A stretch of 64,000 bases of DNA from Ruminococcaceae bacterium UBA5905 (GCA_002431285.1 DJEF01000012.1:9323-73322); one strand, 5' to 3'. Positions 1 through 8,202 are shown, numbered from the stretch's first letter. Notes: generated from the sequence alone by a model not told the origin. Program-made: numbers and translations.

Positions 1-1
1 A

Positions 2-127
2 AAGTCACCGATTTGGGGCACGGCAGGAATCAGCCCCGACGTATTTACGCCGCTCATCTTGACTGTGGACAGACTCGGCTGGTTCGGCTATTTTGGCCGC
101 TATACTTTATTCAAAATATCCGTTTAG
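2..127 (+). CDS. C-terminal tail of an unrecognised protein (cut by window edge)
   Basis: An open frame runs from the window edge to a TAG at 125-127 and encodes 41 residues with a protein-like composition, ending in aromatic and basic residues (motifs WGTAG, LGWFGYFGRY, LFKISV). The start lies outside the window. It would converge on, and overlap by about 20 bases, the lipoprotein gene on the other strand. I do not recognise the family. It could be chance, because other frames are also open here. Confidence 0.3.
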   Translation, partial: KSPIWGTAGISPDVFTPLILTVDRLGWFGYFGRYTLFKISV

Positions 128-553
128 ATAATTTGCTGTATCTTCACTTACTGCAAAAGCCGTATCGAAACCGTCTAAACCGCCAATCGCAATGCCAATG
201 TAAGAGCCATCGTATAGTGTGATAGTGGCAACATCATACAGTGTTCCATCGGTATCGGTCTGCCCCAGTTTAATCGTTTTCTCTTGTGCTAATCCAAAAG
301 CACCGATTTTCGACGCTTCATCTGGCAGCGGTTTTAATTCCCATTGGTCAACATTCAGAGCCGAAACAAAATCCTCTATTTCCTTTGCATCAGTAATTGT
401 TTCGATAACCTCTGCTGTATCGGGAGAAATAACAGTTATTTCCTGCGCCTTTGAAATAGCATCCCCATAATCGGTAGAGTTTGTATTCTGGTTGGCTCGG
501 CATCCGCAAAGAAGTGTAAGTATTGCTACTAATACAATCAAGATTTTTTTCAT
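107..553 (-). CDS. small secreted lipoprotein of unknown function
   Basis: This encodes 148 residues. The N-terminus is a lipoprotein signal: Lys-Lys, a hydrophobic stretch and a lipobox ending L-C-G-C near residue 17, so the mature protein should be anchored to the outer face of the membrane. The rest is a soluble domain rich in Asp, Glu and Thr with no family I recognise. The ATG at 553 is preferred over the in-frame codon 36 bases upstream because it begins the signal peptide and lies only 7 bases after the stop of the XRE membrane regulator. The two genes are therefore probably one operon, with the lipoprotein as a possible extracellular partner of the regulator's membrane domain. Confidence 0.75.
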   Translation of the reverse strand: MKKILIVLVAILTLLCGCRANQNTNSTDYGDAISKAQEITVISPDTAEVIETITDAKEIEDFVSALNVDQWELKPLPDEASKIGAFGLAQEKTIKLGQTDTDGTLYDVATITLYDGSYIGIAIGGLDGFDTAFAVSEDTANYLNGYFE

Positions 554-560
554 AATATTC

Positions 561-1304
561 TCACTTTCCTTTCTGCTGATATGCATCATTCATAACCAAT
601 AGCCGATAGGCGCGAATAACGCCGGACATATAAACACACAAAAATGTTCCAACGCCTGCAACGATCATTCCCGCAGCTAATGCAATCGTATCGGTAAAAA
701 GTAATTCTGCCGAAGCAATTAAGGGGAAAAGCAAAAATCCCAACGCAACCAGAGCAATTCCAATCAAGTTAAACAGTTGCAGGATGTTCTTTTTCTCTGC
801 GTATGCCGTATTTAATTCTGCCTTTACAGCCTTGTCAAACAGCAGCGGTTCTTTCCGGAGTTTTCTGTATGGATTATCGGCTAACTTTACCGAGAACAAA
901 AGGATTATCCCTAAAATGACAACGACCATGAATAGCGGCATACTTATTTCAGCATCCCAAAAAGAAAGAGATACGCCGCCAACAAACAATCCGATAGCAG
1001 CACCGACTTTTATCATTTTTCGTTTTTGGTAAGCCAGAAATCCGTCTGCCGTTTCCCGACTGACATAGATGCCTTTACCGTCCGGACGGATCTCCGGCTT
1101 CTTCGTATCTTCTTCATCGAGGAGATAATCCAAGGATACATGAAACAATTTACTCATTCGGACAATTTTTTCAGTTTCGGGGTATCCGTTGTCACGCTCC
1201 CATTTACTGATTGCTTGTCTCGATACTCCCAACTGGTATGAGAGTTCCTCTTGAGATAGGCCAGCTTCCTTTCTTAATTTTTGTATTTTCTCTCCGAAAG
1301 TCAT
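561..1304 (-). CDS. XRE-family transcriptional regulator with C-terminal membrane domain
   Basis: This encodes 247 residues. Residues about 5-62 are a Cro/CI-type helix-turn-helix, with the typical order KIQKLRKEAGLSQEELS, then VSRQAISKWERD, then LDYLLDEE. The remainder has about four hydrophobic segments (about 95-115, 118-140, 176-198 and 205-232), so this is a membrane-tethered regulator of a kind common in Firmicutes. The start is fixed by a strong AAAGGAGGA ribosome site 7 bases upstream of the ATG at 1304; the longer frame upstream has no such site. Direct AGTGTAC repeats in the upstream region are candidate autoregulatory sites. The region is visibly AT-richer than the housekeeping operon that follows, which hints at acquisition. 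The signal sensed is unknown. Confidence 0.85.
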   Translation of the reverse strand: MTFGEKIQKLRKEAGLSQEELSYQLGVSRQAISKWERDNGYPETEKIVRMSKLFHVSLDYLLDEEDTKKPEIRPDGKGIYVSRETADGFLAYQKRKMIKVGAAIGLFVGGVSLSFWDAEISMPLFMVVVILGIILLFSVKLADNPYRKLRKEPLLFDKAVKAELNTAYAEKKNILQLFNLIGIALVALGFLLFPLIASAELLFTDTIALAAGMIVAGVGTFLCVYMSGVIRAYRLLVMNDAYQQKGK

Positions 1305-1327
1305 TATGTGTTCCTCCTTTCGCTGCC

Positions 1328-1354
1328 AGTGTACAATTTTTACTGATAGTGTAC
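1328..1354. promoter_or_regulatory. two AGTGTAC direct repeats, 20 bases apart, upstream of the XRE gene
   Basis: AGTGTAC occurs at 1328-1334 and again at 1348-1354, a start-to-start distance of exactly 20 bases (about two helical turns). Both lie 24-50 bases upstream of the XRE start codon. The spacing and place fit operator half-sites read from one face of the helix, possibly for autoregulation. No clear promoter hexamer pair could be fixed beside them, so this is an inference. Confidence 0.4.
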
Positions 1355-1731
1355 CACCAAAATACGGTTTCTTTTCCGCAACGGGTAGTGGCAACCCTGT
1401 GTTGCACACATTTTTCATTATACAACTCGATTGCAAGAGCATAAACCGATGTAACGGGGAAACTATGCGTGTTGTCGAGCAATTTTTGTGTATTACTTTA
1501 GGGCACAGGAGGCAGCATTTGGCGAGGGCGGCAAGCGGAGGAATTACGGTTTTCCGCCGCTCATACCCTCCGTGCTATTGCCTCGAAGGGGTGGTGGGAT
1601 AGTCCGGTATCGTCGGGTAGCTGGGCGGCGGATACGGGGACAGCGGGGTGTTTTCCGTGCGGCGGTCGGGCATTTGCGGCAGCGGTTTCCTCCCGTTTTT
1701 GCAGAAATTTCCGTCGATTCACAGAAACCGC

Positions 1732-1760
1732 TTGACAAACGGAGAAATATGGTGTATACT
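1732..1760 (+). promoter_or_regulatory. sigma-A promoter of the ylxM-ffh operon
   Basis: A perfect TTGACA (1732-1737) is followed, after 17 bases, by TATACT (1755-1760). The GTG start of ylxM is about 42 bases downstream. It is among the best promoters in the window. The rest of the 1305-1802 gap shows no convincing gene. Confidence 0.9.
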
Positions 1761-1802
1761 TCTGTGAAGTAAATCACTTTACACCGATCGGAGGGGCGCT
1801 GC

Positions 1803-2171
1803 GTGGGTAAAAATCTGGAGGTATCTCTGCTGCTGGACTTTTACGGCGATATGCTGACCGAAAAGCAGCGCAATATGGTGGATTACTACTATAACGACGA
1901 CCTCTCGCTGGCGGAGATCGCCGAGAATGAGGGCATCTCCCGGCAGGGTGTGCGGGATTCCGTCAAGCGGGCGGAGGCGCAGATGCTGGAGATGGAGGCG
2001 CGGCTGGGACTCAGCCGCCGTTTCCGGGAGATGTGCGCTCAGGCGCAGGAGATCCGGCAGCTGGCGCAGGAGATCCGGCAGATCAGCGATTTCCCCGGCG
2101 CGCCGGGCGAGATCGGGCAGTATGCCGCCCGCATCGACGCGCTGGCCGATCAGCTGCAAAAAACGGTGTAA
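1803..2171 (+). CDS. ylxM: YlxM/p13-family SRP-associated helix-turn-helix protein
   Basis: This encodes 122 residues, a usual length for the UPF0122 family. The N-terminus (LLDFYGDMLTEKQRNMVDYYYNDDLSLAEIAE) and the motif SRQGVRDSVKRAE are a sigma-70 region-4-like helix-turn-helix; the C-terminal half is a helical, coiled-coil-like segment. The start is a GTG behind a CGGAGGGG ribosome site. In Firmicutes ylxM sits directly before ffh, as here (33 bases apart), and the family is linked to the signal recognition particle, although its exact role is not settled. The consensus promoter just upstream makes it the first gene of the operon; ftsY, often found upstream, is absent. Confidence 0.93.
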   Translation: MGKNLEVSLLLDFYGDMLTEKQRNMVDYYYNDDLSLAEIAENEGISRQGVRDSVKRAEAQMLEMEARLGLSRRFREMCAQAQEIRQLAQEIRQISDFPGAPGEIGQYAARIDALADQLQKTV

Positions 2172-2204
2172 GCCCGCAGACAGGGGAAAGGCAGGTGAGT
2201 CCCT

Positions 2205-3599
2205 GTGGCATTTGAGGGATTAAGCGAAAAGCTGGCGGCTTCCTTCAAGAAGCTGCGTAATAAAGGCAAGCTCAGTGAGGCGGACGTGAAGGACGCCATG
2301 CGCGAGGTGCGCATGGCGCTGCTGGAAGCGGACGTCAACTATAAGGTGGCCAAGGATTTCACCAATCAGGTGGTGGAGGCTGCCGTGGGCGCCAAGGTCA
2401 TGGAAAGCCTGACCCCCGCCCAGATGGTGATCAAAATCGTCAACGAGCAGCTGACCCAGCTGATGGGCGGCGAGGCGGCGGGGCTGGCTCGTGCCAACCG
2501 CCCACCCACGGTCATCCTCATGTGCGGTCTGCAAGGCTCCGGTAAAACCACCCACAGCGCCAAGCTGGCAAAGCTGCTGAAATCCAAGGGCAACCGCCCC
2601 ATGCTGGTGGCCTGCGACGTATACCGTCCCGCCGCCATCGACCAGCTGAAAGTGGTGGGCGAAAAGGCGGGCGTGCCGGTATTCGAGCAGGGCACCGCCA
2701 ACCCGGTGGACATCGCCAAAGCGGCGGTTGCTCATGCCCGGGACCACGGCAACGATTATGTGATTCTGGATACCGCCGGACGGCTGCACATTGACGAGCA
2801 GCTGATGGATGAGCTGAAGCGCATCAAGGCGACGGTGGAGCCTGCCGAAATCCTGCTGGTGGTGGATGCCATGACCGGACAGGACGCGGTGAATGTGGCC
2901 TCCGCTTTCGACGAGGCGCTGGGCATCACCGGCGTGATTTTAACCAAGCTGGACGGCGATACCCGGGGCGGCGCGGCGCTGAGCGTGCGGTCCGTCACCG
3001 GCAAGCCCATCAAATTCGCCGGTATGGGCGAAAAGCTGGACGATCTGGAGGTGTTCCACCCGGATCGGATGGCGTCCCGGATTCTGGGCATGGGGGATGT
3101 GATGTCCCTCATCGAGAAGGCGGAGCAGCAGGTCAGCGAAAAAGAGGCCGAGGAGCTGGCACGCAAGCTGCAGGAGGATCGGTTCGACCTGAACGATATG
3201 CTGGAGCAGTTCCGGCAGATTCAAAAGATGGGCGATCTGAAAAGCATCCTCGGCATGATCCCCGGTATGGGAAAGCAGCTGAAGGATGTGGACATCGACC
3301 CCAAACAGTTTGCCCGGGTGGAGGCCATTATCCTGTCCATGACTCCGGCGGAGCGGGAAAAGCCCGCCCTGATGAACCCCTCCCGGAAGCGGCGTATCGC
3401 CGCCGGCTGCGGGCAGCGGGTGGAGGATGTGAACCGGCTGCTCAAGCAGTATGAGTCCATGCGCCAGATGATGAAACAGCTCAAGCGCATGGGCAAGGGC
3501 GGAAAAGGCGGCAAGGGTCGGAAAATGCCCGGCGGCTTTCCCGGAGGTATGCCCGGCGGGTTTCCCGGCATGGGCGGCTCCGGCCGGTTCGGTTTTTGA
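2205..3599 (+). CDS. ffh: signal recognition particle GTPase Ffh (SRP54)
   Basis: This encodes 464 residues, full length for the family. The N domain (about 1-90) is followed by the G domain with G1 GLQGSGKTT (about 109-117), DVYRPAA, the G3 motif DTAGR and the G4 motif TKLDGD. The Met-rich M domain (about 300-430) binds SRP RNA and signal peptides and contains MIPGMG and SRKRRIAAG. The tail after about residue 430 is an unusually Gly/Lys/Pro-rich stretch with repeated GGFPGG and GMPGG blocks. The start is GTG after an AGGTGAG-like ribosome site; no earlier in-frame start is better placed. It targets nascent membrane and secreted proteins to FtsY and Sec, and is cotranscribed with ylxM. Confidence 0.98.
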   Translation: MAFEGLSEKLAASFKKLRNKGKLSEADVKDAMREVRMALLEADVNYKVAKDFTNQVVEAAVGAKVMESLTPAQMVIKIVNEQLTQLMGGEAAGLARANRPPTVILMCGLQGSGKTTHSAKLAKLLKSKGNRPMLVACDVYRPAAIDQLKVVGEKAGVPVFEQGTANPVDIAKAAVAHARDHGNDYVILDTAGRLHIDEQLMDELKRIKATVEPAEILLVVDAMTGQDAVNVASAFDEALGITGVILTKLDGDTRGGAALSVRSVTGKPIKFAGMGEKLDDLEVFHPDRMASRILGMGDVMSLIEKAEQQVSEKEAEELARKLQEDRFDLNDMLEQFRQIQKMGDLKSILGMIPGMGKQLKDVDIDPKQFARVEAIILSMTPAEREKPALMNPSRKRRIAAGCGQRVEDVNRLLKQYESMRQMMKQLKRMGKGGKGGKGRKMPGGFPGGMPGGFPGMGGSGRFGF

Positions 3600-3661
3600 A
3601 TTCATCCCGATTTCGGGTGAAGATAAAGATTTCTGTATCGTATTTTTGGAGGTAATGAATT

Positions 3662-3907
3662 ATGGCAGTGAAAATTCGTCTGCGCCGCACCGGCGCCAAG
3701 AAAGCTCCTTCCTACCGTGTGGTGGTGGCGGATTCCCGGTATCCCCGTGACGGTCGTTTCATCGAGGAGATCGGCTATTACAATCCCCTGACCGATCCGG
3801 TCGTGGTGAAGATCGACATGGAGAAGGCCAACAACTGGATCGCCAACGGCGCTCAGCCCACCGATACGGTGAAGGCGCTGCTGAAGAAGGCCGCTGAGCA
3901 GAACTGA
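3662..3907 (+). CDS. rpsP: 30S ribosomal protein S16
   Basis: This encodes 81 residues, the normal length for bacterial S16. The N-terminus [20 protein letters not shown] and the motif [19 protein letters not shown] are diagnostic. It binds 16S rRNA during 30S assembly. A TGGAGGT ribosome site lies 7 bases before the ATG. It sits in the conserved ffh-rpsP-khpA-rimM-trmD order; a small imperfect inverted repeat lies in the 62-base spacer after ffh, but without a T-run it does not look like a terminator. Confidence 0.98.
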   Translation: MAVKIRLRRTGAKKAPSYRVVVADSRYPRDGRFIEEIGYYNPLTDPVVVKIDMEKANNWIANGAQPTDTVKALLKKAAEQN

Positions 3908-3936
3908 GCCCGGCCGAGCGGTAAGGAGGCAACACA

Positions 3937-4173
3937 ATGGAAGAGCTTCTGTTGACCATTGCCCGGGGTCTGGTGGATGAGCCGGACGCCGTGACCGTGA
4001 CCCGGGACGAGCCTGCGGAGGACGGCACGGTGGTGTTTCATCTGCGGGTGGCCCCCGGCGATATGGGCCGTGTGATCGGCAAGCAGGGACGCATCGCCAA
4101 GGCGATGCGCACCGTCATGCGCGCCGCCGCCACCCGGCAGGATGCCAAGGTGGCCGTAGAGATCGACGAATGA
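3937..4173 (+). CDS. khpA: KH-domain RNA-binding protein KhpA (YlqC)
   Basis: This encodes 78 residues that are essentially one KH domain, with the signature GRVIGKQGRIAKAMRTVMRAAA (GxxG loop GKQG). KhpA pairs with KhpB (Jag/EloR) in Gram-positive bacteria and affects cell elongation and small-RNA biology; the partner is not in this window. A TAAGGAGGC ribosome site precedes the ATG. It is followed by an internal terminator-like hairpin before rimM, so transcription may drop after this gene. Confidence 0.95.
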   Translation: MEELLLTIARGLVDEPDAVTVTRDEPAEDGTVVFHLRVAPGDMGRVIGKQGRIAKAMRTVMRAAATRQDAKVAVEIDE

Positions 4174-4181
4174 TCGGCGGG

Positions 4182-4210
4182 AAAAGGGGTCGCTCCGGCG
4201 GCCCCTTTTT
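4182..4210 (+). terminator. intrinsic terminator-like hairpin inside the operon, before rimM
   Basis: The arm AAAAGGGGTCGC (4182-4193) pairs with GCGGCCCCTTTT (4198-4209), including one G-T pair, around the 4-base loop TCCG, and a run of five T ends at 4210. The only break in the otherwise tightly packed operon carries this structure. It would reduce rimM-trmD relative to rpsP-khpA, or act as an attenuator. Confidence 0.75.
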
Positions 4211-4231
4211 GCCGTATAGGAGGTAATGACA

Positions 4232-4747
4232 ATGCCGCAAAAGGCCTATCTGGAGGTCGGACAGATCACCGGCACCCACGGGGTGCGTGGGGAGGTCCGG
4301 GTGCAGCCCTGGTGCGACAGCCCGGAACAGTTCGCCGGGTTCAAAACCCTGTATTGGGACGCCGCCGGCACCCGTCCGGTGGCGGTGCAGGGGCGCGCCC
4401 ATAAGCACATGGCGCTCCTGAAACTCCACGGTGTCGACACGGTGGAGGCGGCCGCGCCCCTGCGGGGACGGGTGCTGTATGTGGCGCGGGAGGATTTACG
4501 GCTGCCCGCCGACCGGTATCTGGTGCAGGATCTCATCGGGCTGACGGTGGTGGACGCCGACACCGGGGAGACCTACGGCACCCTCACCGATGTGAGCCAG
4601 ACCGGCGCCAACCCGGTCTATCATATGCAAACGCCTAAGGGGGAGGTGCTGATCCCGGCCATTCCCCCGGTGGTGATCGGTATTGACCTGACAGCCGATA
4701 TTCTGCGGCTGCGTCCCATGAAAGGGTTGCTGGACGATGAGATTTGA
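4232..4747 (+). CDS. rimM: ribosome maturation factor RimM
   Basis: This encodes 171 residues. The N-terminal RimM domain starts [19 protein letters not shown] and the C-terminal PRC-barrel holds [22 protein letters not shown]. It helps mature the 30S head and binds S19. The ATG at 4232 is preferred over the in-frame ATG at 4226: AGGAGGT spans 4218-4224, which leaves 7 bases to the second ATG and only one to the first. Its 3' end overlaps trmD by 11 bases, which implies translational coupling. Confidence 0.95.
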   Translation: MPQKAYLEVGQITGTHGVRGEVRVQPWCDSPEQFAGFKTLYWDAAGTRPVAVQGRAHKHMALLKLHGVDTVEAAAPLRGRVLYVAREDLRLPADRYLVQDLIGLTVVDADTGETYGTLTDVSQTGANPVYHMQTPKGEVLIPAIPPVVIGIDLTADILRLRPMKGLLDDEI

Positions 4748-5480
4748 CATTATGACCCTGTTCCCGGATATGTTCGCGCCGGTGTTCGGGGAGAGTATTC
4801 TGGGGCGGGCGCAGGAAAAGGGCCTGTTGGAGATGCACTGTCACCAGATTCGGGCATATACTAAGAATAAGCAGATGCAGGTGGACGATTACCCCTACGG
4901 CGGCGGCAAGGGGATGGTCATGTTCCCCCAGCCCATCGCCGACTGCTTCCGGGCGGTGTGCGCCGAGACCGGCAGCCGCCCCCATCTCATTTATATGTCC
5001 CCCCAGGGGCACACCCTCACCCAGCAGCGGGCGCGGGAGCTGGCCCGGCTGCCGGGCCTGTGCATCCTCTGCGGCCACTACGAGGGGGTGGACGAGCGGG
5101 TGCTGGAGGCGCTGGTGGATGAACAGATCTCCATAGGCGATTATGTGCTGACCGGCGGCGAAATCCCCGCGATGGCGCTGGTGGACTGCGTCTCCCGGAT
5201 GGTGCCGGGGGTGCTGGCGGATGAGATCTGCTTCACCGAGGAGAGCCATTTCTCCGGGCTGCTGGAATATCCCCAGTACACCCGCCCGGCGGAATGGGAA
5301 GGGCGCGGGGTGCCGGAGATTTTGCTGTCCGGCCACCATGCCAATATCGCCCGCTGGCGGCGGGAACAGTCTCTGGAGCGTACCCGTCGGCTGCGTCCGG
5401 ATATGCTGGAGACCGCCGAGCTGACCGAGGAGGATCGCCGGTATCTGGCGAAACTGGCGGAGGCGGAAACGCCGATATAA
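4737..5480 (+). CDS. trmD: tRNA (guanine-37-N1)-methyltransferase TrmD
   Basis: This encodes 247 residues, the usual size. It is a SPOUT-class enzyme that methylates G37 of tRNAs with SAM to prevent frameshifting. Visible motifs are [13 protein letters not shown] at the N-terminus, [31 protein letters not shown], and the trefoil-knot/SAM motif [15 protein letters not shown]. The ATG lies inside rimM. The gene usually following trmD in Firmicutes (rplS) is missing; instead a 209-base gap leads to ptsH. Confidence 0.98.
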   Translation: MRFDIMTLFPDMFAPVFGESILGRAQEKGLLEMHCHQIRAYTKNKQMQVDDYPYGGGKGMVMFPQPIADCFRAVCAETGSRPHLIYMSPQGHTLTQQRARELARLPGLCILCGHYEGVDERVLEALVDEQISIGDYVLTGGEIPAMALVDCVSRMVPGVLADEICFTEESHFSGLLEYPQYTRPAEWEGRGVPEILLSGHHANIARWRREQSLERTRRLRPDMLETAELTEEDRRYLAKLAEAETPI

Positions 5481-5584
5481 TCAAAAGTTATCCACAATTT
5501 TGTGCAAACCGTCAAATGGCGTTTCCCGAATCCGGCAAAAATCGGGCAGACAACCAAAGTTACGACCGCAGCTCTGCAAAGCGA

Positions 5585-5612
5585 TTGACTTACCCTTGTT
5601 TCGTGTTATAAT
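5585..5612 (+). promoter_or_regulatory. promoter of the HPr gene
   Basis: TTGACT (5585-5590) is separated by 16 bases from a perfect TATAAT (5607-5612). The ATG of ptsH lies 77 bases downstream, so the transcript has a leader of about 70 bases. A single match to the DnaA box TTATCCACA lies upstream at 5488-5496. Confidence 0.85.
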
Positions 5613-5689
5613 AAGACTGTGTCCAAAGGTGGCCGGAGACATCGACCGCCGAGTTGTAGATGACTTCATGAGAGTGAGGAGTATCGGTT

Positions 5690-5953
5690 ATGTGTGTGAA
5701 AGACGTGGTTGTACAGAATCAGGTCGGGCTGCATGCCCGTCCGGCCACCTTCTTTATTCAGAAAGCCAACGAGTTCAAATCCTCGATCTGGGTGGAAAAG
5801 GAAGAGCGCCGGGTCAACGCCAAGAGCCTGCTGGGGGTTCTGTCTCTGGGGATCGTGGGCAACACCAACATCCGCATCACGGCGGACGGCCCCGATGAGG
5901 AGAAGGCTGTGGACGCGCTGGTGAAGCTGGTGGAGTCCGGCTTCGCGGAGTAA
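5690..5953 (+). CDS. ptsH: phosphocarrier protein HPr
   Basis: This encodes 87 residues, the standard HPr length. The active histidine is His15 in GLHARPAT, phosphorylated by EI in sugar uptake. The regulatory serine is Ser46 in NAKSLLGVLSLG, matching the HPr-kinase site used for CcpA catabolite repression in Firmicutes. No EI or HprK gene is nearby, so this is an isolated ptsH (or crh-like) gene; the presence of His15 argues for a true HPr rather than Crh. It has its own promoter and is closed by a strong terminator. Confidence 0.95.
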   Translation: MCVKDVVVQNQVGLHARPATFFIQKANEFKSSIWVEKEERRVNAKSLLGVLSLGIVGNTNIRITADGPDEEKAVDALVKLVESGFAE

Positions 5954-5979
5954 AAATTCAGACCTGTGACGGCGAACAA

Positions 5980-6014
5980 GGCGCACCCGTACGGATGGGT
6001 GCGCCCGTTTTTTT
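5980..6014 (+). terminator. intrinsic terminator after ptsH
   Basis: The arm GGCGCACCC (5980-5988) pairs perfectly with GGGTGCGCC (5997-6005) around an 8-base loop, and a run of seven T follows at 6008-6014. Confidence 0.9.
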
Positions 6015-6175
6015 GACGGGAAAGGCGTTTTCTGTTCCGTCGCGGGGCCTTGACGCCGCTGCCGTTTTGCGGATCGCCGACGGGGACGACCGGCCGCAAC
6101 ACGAAATTTCTGCCCGGGAAAAGTCAGACAGCGGGACGCTCTCTTTTGTTATATTACAGGCGGGAGGTGAAACGG

Positions 6176-7051
6176 TTGGATATGTTACAGCGGCTGAACC
6201 GTGCCGTCGGGTATGTGGAGGAGAGCTTGTGCGCGGAGCCGGATGTGGATAAAGCGGCGCGCATCGCCTGTGTGTCCGCCGACAGCTTTATGCGGTTTTT
6301 CAGCTACATGACCGGTATGACTTTGACCGAGTATATCCGGCGCAGGCGGATGACGCTTGCGGCGCAGGATATACGGTATGGTAAAAAGCCCATCGTGGAC
6401 ATTGCGGTCCAATACGGATATGACAGCGCGGCGGCCTTTTCGAGAGCTTTTACGAAGCAGCACGGCATCACCCCGTCCGCTTTCCGTAAACACGGTGGCT
6501 CTCTCAAGGTATATCCGCCCGTTTCCTTTCACATTCGGATCAAAGGAGCGGCGGAAATGAATTTCAGGATCGTGGAGACAGAGGCCATCGAGGTATACGG
6601 CATAGCGAGACCGTACGAGGGACAGGGGTATAAGACCCGGGAAGAATTGCGGCATACCATGTGGTCGGACCGATTGGACAATATACCGGAGCGGCTCTGC
6701 GCGGGCAAATTCGACGAGCCTGAAAACACCGCCATGGACGGGGTCTGGTACGGCATATGGCAGGACGGCGGGTATCGGATCGCCCGCGCGAAAGAGTATG
6801 TCAAAACCACAGAGCTGCCCAAGAGCCTGATCCCGGCCGGCACCTATGCCGCTTTCACCTCAGAGAGAGGTGGATTTGCCGGGGAGGAGATTCCCCGATT
6901 GTTTGAACAGATTTTTGATTCCTGGCAGCCGACATCCGCGTATACGTGGAGGGGGGACTGCATCATTGAGGTGCTGCACCTGTGGACCGGGCGTGAGCTG
7001 CGAAAAGAAAACCGGTATTATGAGGTGTGGATACCGGTGGAATTGAAGTGA
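6176..7051 (+). CDS. AraC-family regulator with C-terminal GyrI-like effector domain
   Basis: This encodes 291 residues. The N-terminal pair of AraC helix-turn-helix motifs covers about residues 1-105 (RIACVSADSFMRFFSYMTGMTLTEYIRRRRMTLAA, then VDIAVQYGYDSAAAFSRAFTKQHGITPSAFRKH). A GyrI-like/SOUL-type ligand-binding domain follows (about 125-290), with MNFRIVETEAIEVYGIA and a C-terminal YYEVWIPVEL typical of the family. Relatives bind small hydrophobic or drug-like molecules. The start is judged to be TTG at 6176 because GGGAGGTGA ends 5 bases before it; an in-frame ATG at 6182 is the alternative. It stands alone downstream of the ptsH terminator. Confidence 0.88.
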   Translation: MDMLQRLNRAVGYVEESLCAEPDVDKAARIACVSADSFMRFFSYMTGMTLTEYIRRRRMTLAAQDIRYGKKPIVDIAVQYGYDSAAAFSRAFTKQHGITPSAFRKHGGSLKVYPPVSFHIRIKGAAEMNFRIVETEAIEVYGIARPYEGQGYKTREELRHTMWSDRLDNIPERLCAGKFDEPENTAMDGVWYGIWQDGGYRIARAKEYVKTTELPKSLIPAGTYAAFTSERGGFAGEEIPRLFEQIFDSWQPTSAYTWRGDCIIEVLHLWTGRELRKENRYYEVWIPVELK

Positions 7052-7118
7052 CACACCTGCGTTGTGTACCGAGACGGAAATTGCGCTCTCGGTGACGATA
7101 CAGAAAGGAAGTTTGGCG

Positions 7119-7901
7119 ATGCAGATTTTTGATACCCATGCCCACTATGATGACGGGGCCTTTGACGCGGATCGGGAGGTGCTGCTGGCATCTCTGCCGG
7201 AGCAGGGAGTGCGGGCGATATTGTCCGCCGCCGTCGACCCGGAATCCGCCCGCCGGACGCTGGCGCTGTGCCGACGGTATCCGGGGTTTCTGTTCGGCGC
7301 CGTCGGCATCCACCCGGAGGCGGTGGGGCAGGCGCCGGACAGCTGGCTGCGGGATATCTATACCCTCGCCGCCGACCCTGCCTGCCGCGCCATCGGCGAG
7401 ATCGGACTGGACTATCACTATGAGGACGGCGCTCCCCGGCAGGTGCAGCGGGAATGGTTCCGGCGGCAGCTGGCGCTGGCGCAGGAGCGGAATCTGCCGG
7501 TGGTGATCCACGACCGGGACGCCCACGAGGATACGCTGAGAATCCTGGAGGAATACAAGCCCCGGGGGGTGGTGCATTGCTTCTCCGGCAGCGTGGAGAT
7601 GATGCGCCAGCTGACCGCATGGGGGCTGCACATCGGCATCGGCGGTGTGGTGACCTTTAAGAACGCCCGCCGGGCGGTGGAGGTGGCGGCGGCTGTCCCC
7701 GCCGACCGGCTGCTGCTGGAGACGGATGCGCCCTATATGGCGCCGGAGCCGGAGCGGGGGCAGCGGAATCATTCCGGGCGGATCGTTCACGTGGCCCGCC
7801 GTCTGGCGGAAATTCGGGGCGTGGATGCGGAAAGCCTGTGCCGCCAGACCTGCGCCAACGCCTGCCGCCTGTTCGGGGTGGATTTGCCGGCGGCGGAGTG
7901 A
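7119..7901 (+). CDS. tatD: TatD-family metal-dependent DNase
   Basis: This encodes 260 residues, normal for TatD/YabD. It is an amidohydrolase-fold metal-dependent deoxyribonuclease. Metal ligands are visible in HAH (His7, His9), GEIGLDYH (Glu), VIHDRDAHED, HCFSG and ETDAPYMAPEP. The ATG at 7119 begins the canonical MQIFDTHAHYDD; the longer frame upstream is not needed. A GAAAGGAAG ribosome site precedes it. In many Firmicutes the gene follows metG; here it stands after an AraC regulator. It is followed by a 399-base non-coding stretch. Confidence 0.93.
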   Translation: MQIFDTHAHYDDGAFDADREVLLASLPEQGVRAILSAAVDPESARRTLALCRRYPGFLFGAVGIHPEAVGQAPDSWLRDIYTLAADPACRAIGEIGLDYHYEDGAPRQVQREWFRRQLALAQERNLPVVIHDRDAHEDTLRILEEYKPRGVVHCFSGSVEMMRQLTAWGLHIGIGGVVTFKNARRAVEVAAAVPADRLLLETDAPYMAPEPERGQRNHSGRIVHVARRLAEIRGVDAESLCRQTCANACRLFGVDLPAAE

Positions 7902-7969
7902 TTCGCCGGAGCGGGGCGGACGGGAGCTTCTTCCGGTTTTGCGCCGGGCGGAATACTCCGCGCAGGGGC

Positions 7970-7998
7970 TTGCACGCCCGGCCGCCCCGTGGTATACT
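7970..7998 (+). promoter_or_regulatory. promoter of the mltG leader / candidate small RNA
   Basis: TTGCAC (7970-7975), a 17-base spacer and TATACT (7993-7998) form a good promoter. Transcription would start near 8005, almost 300 bases before mltG, at the edge of a strongly structured segment. Confidence 0.8.
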
Positions 7999-8004
7999 GT
8001 TCTA

Positions 8005-8153
8005 AGACAAAGTAATTGGAGTACGATCGTTTTTTCGGCAAACAGCATTTGTTACCCTCCGCCTAACATATGCCTGTGTTCTTTGGCCGGGTGACCCGCC
8101 GCTGAAAAGCGCGGTTTGCCGAAAATCTTCGATCGGCTACGAGAAGATTTTTC
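8005..8153 (+). ncRNA. structured RNA in the mltG leader (riboswitch-like element or 6S-like RNA)
   Basis: Downstream of a good promoter the sequence folds into a closed multi-branch structure. Helix P1 pairs 8032-8043 (TTTTCGGCAAAC) with 8114-8125, extended by CGATCG at 8024-8029 with 8130-8135. Inside, ACCC and GCC (8054-8063) pair with GGC and GGGT (8085-8092), and a GAAA tetraloop hairpin sits at 8099-8114. The 3' strand of P1 (8122-8130) can instead pair with 8143-8151 to make a terminator-like hairpin followed by T residues, the switch layout of riboswitches. I cannot match it to a known class. It is either a cis-regulator of mltG or a free small RNA such as 6S. Confidence 0.5.
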
Positions 8154-8202
8154 GTGTGGCAAGTCAAAGAATGCCGCAATACGGCCGTATGGTAAGTGAC
8201 CA

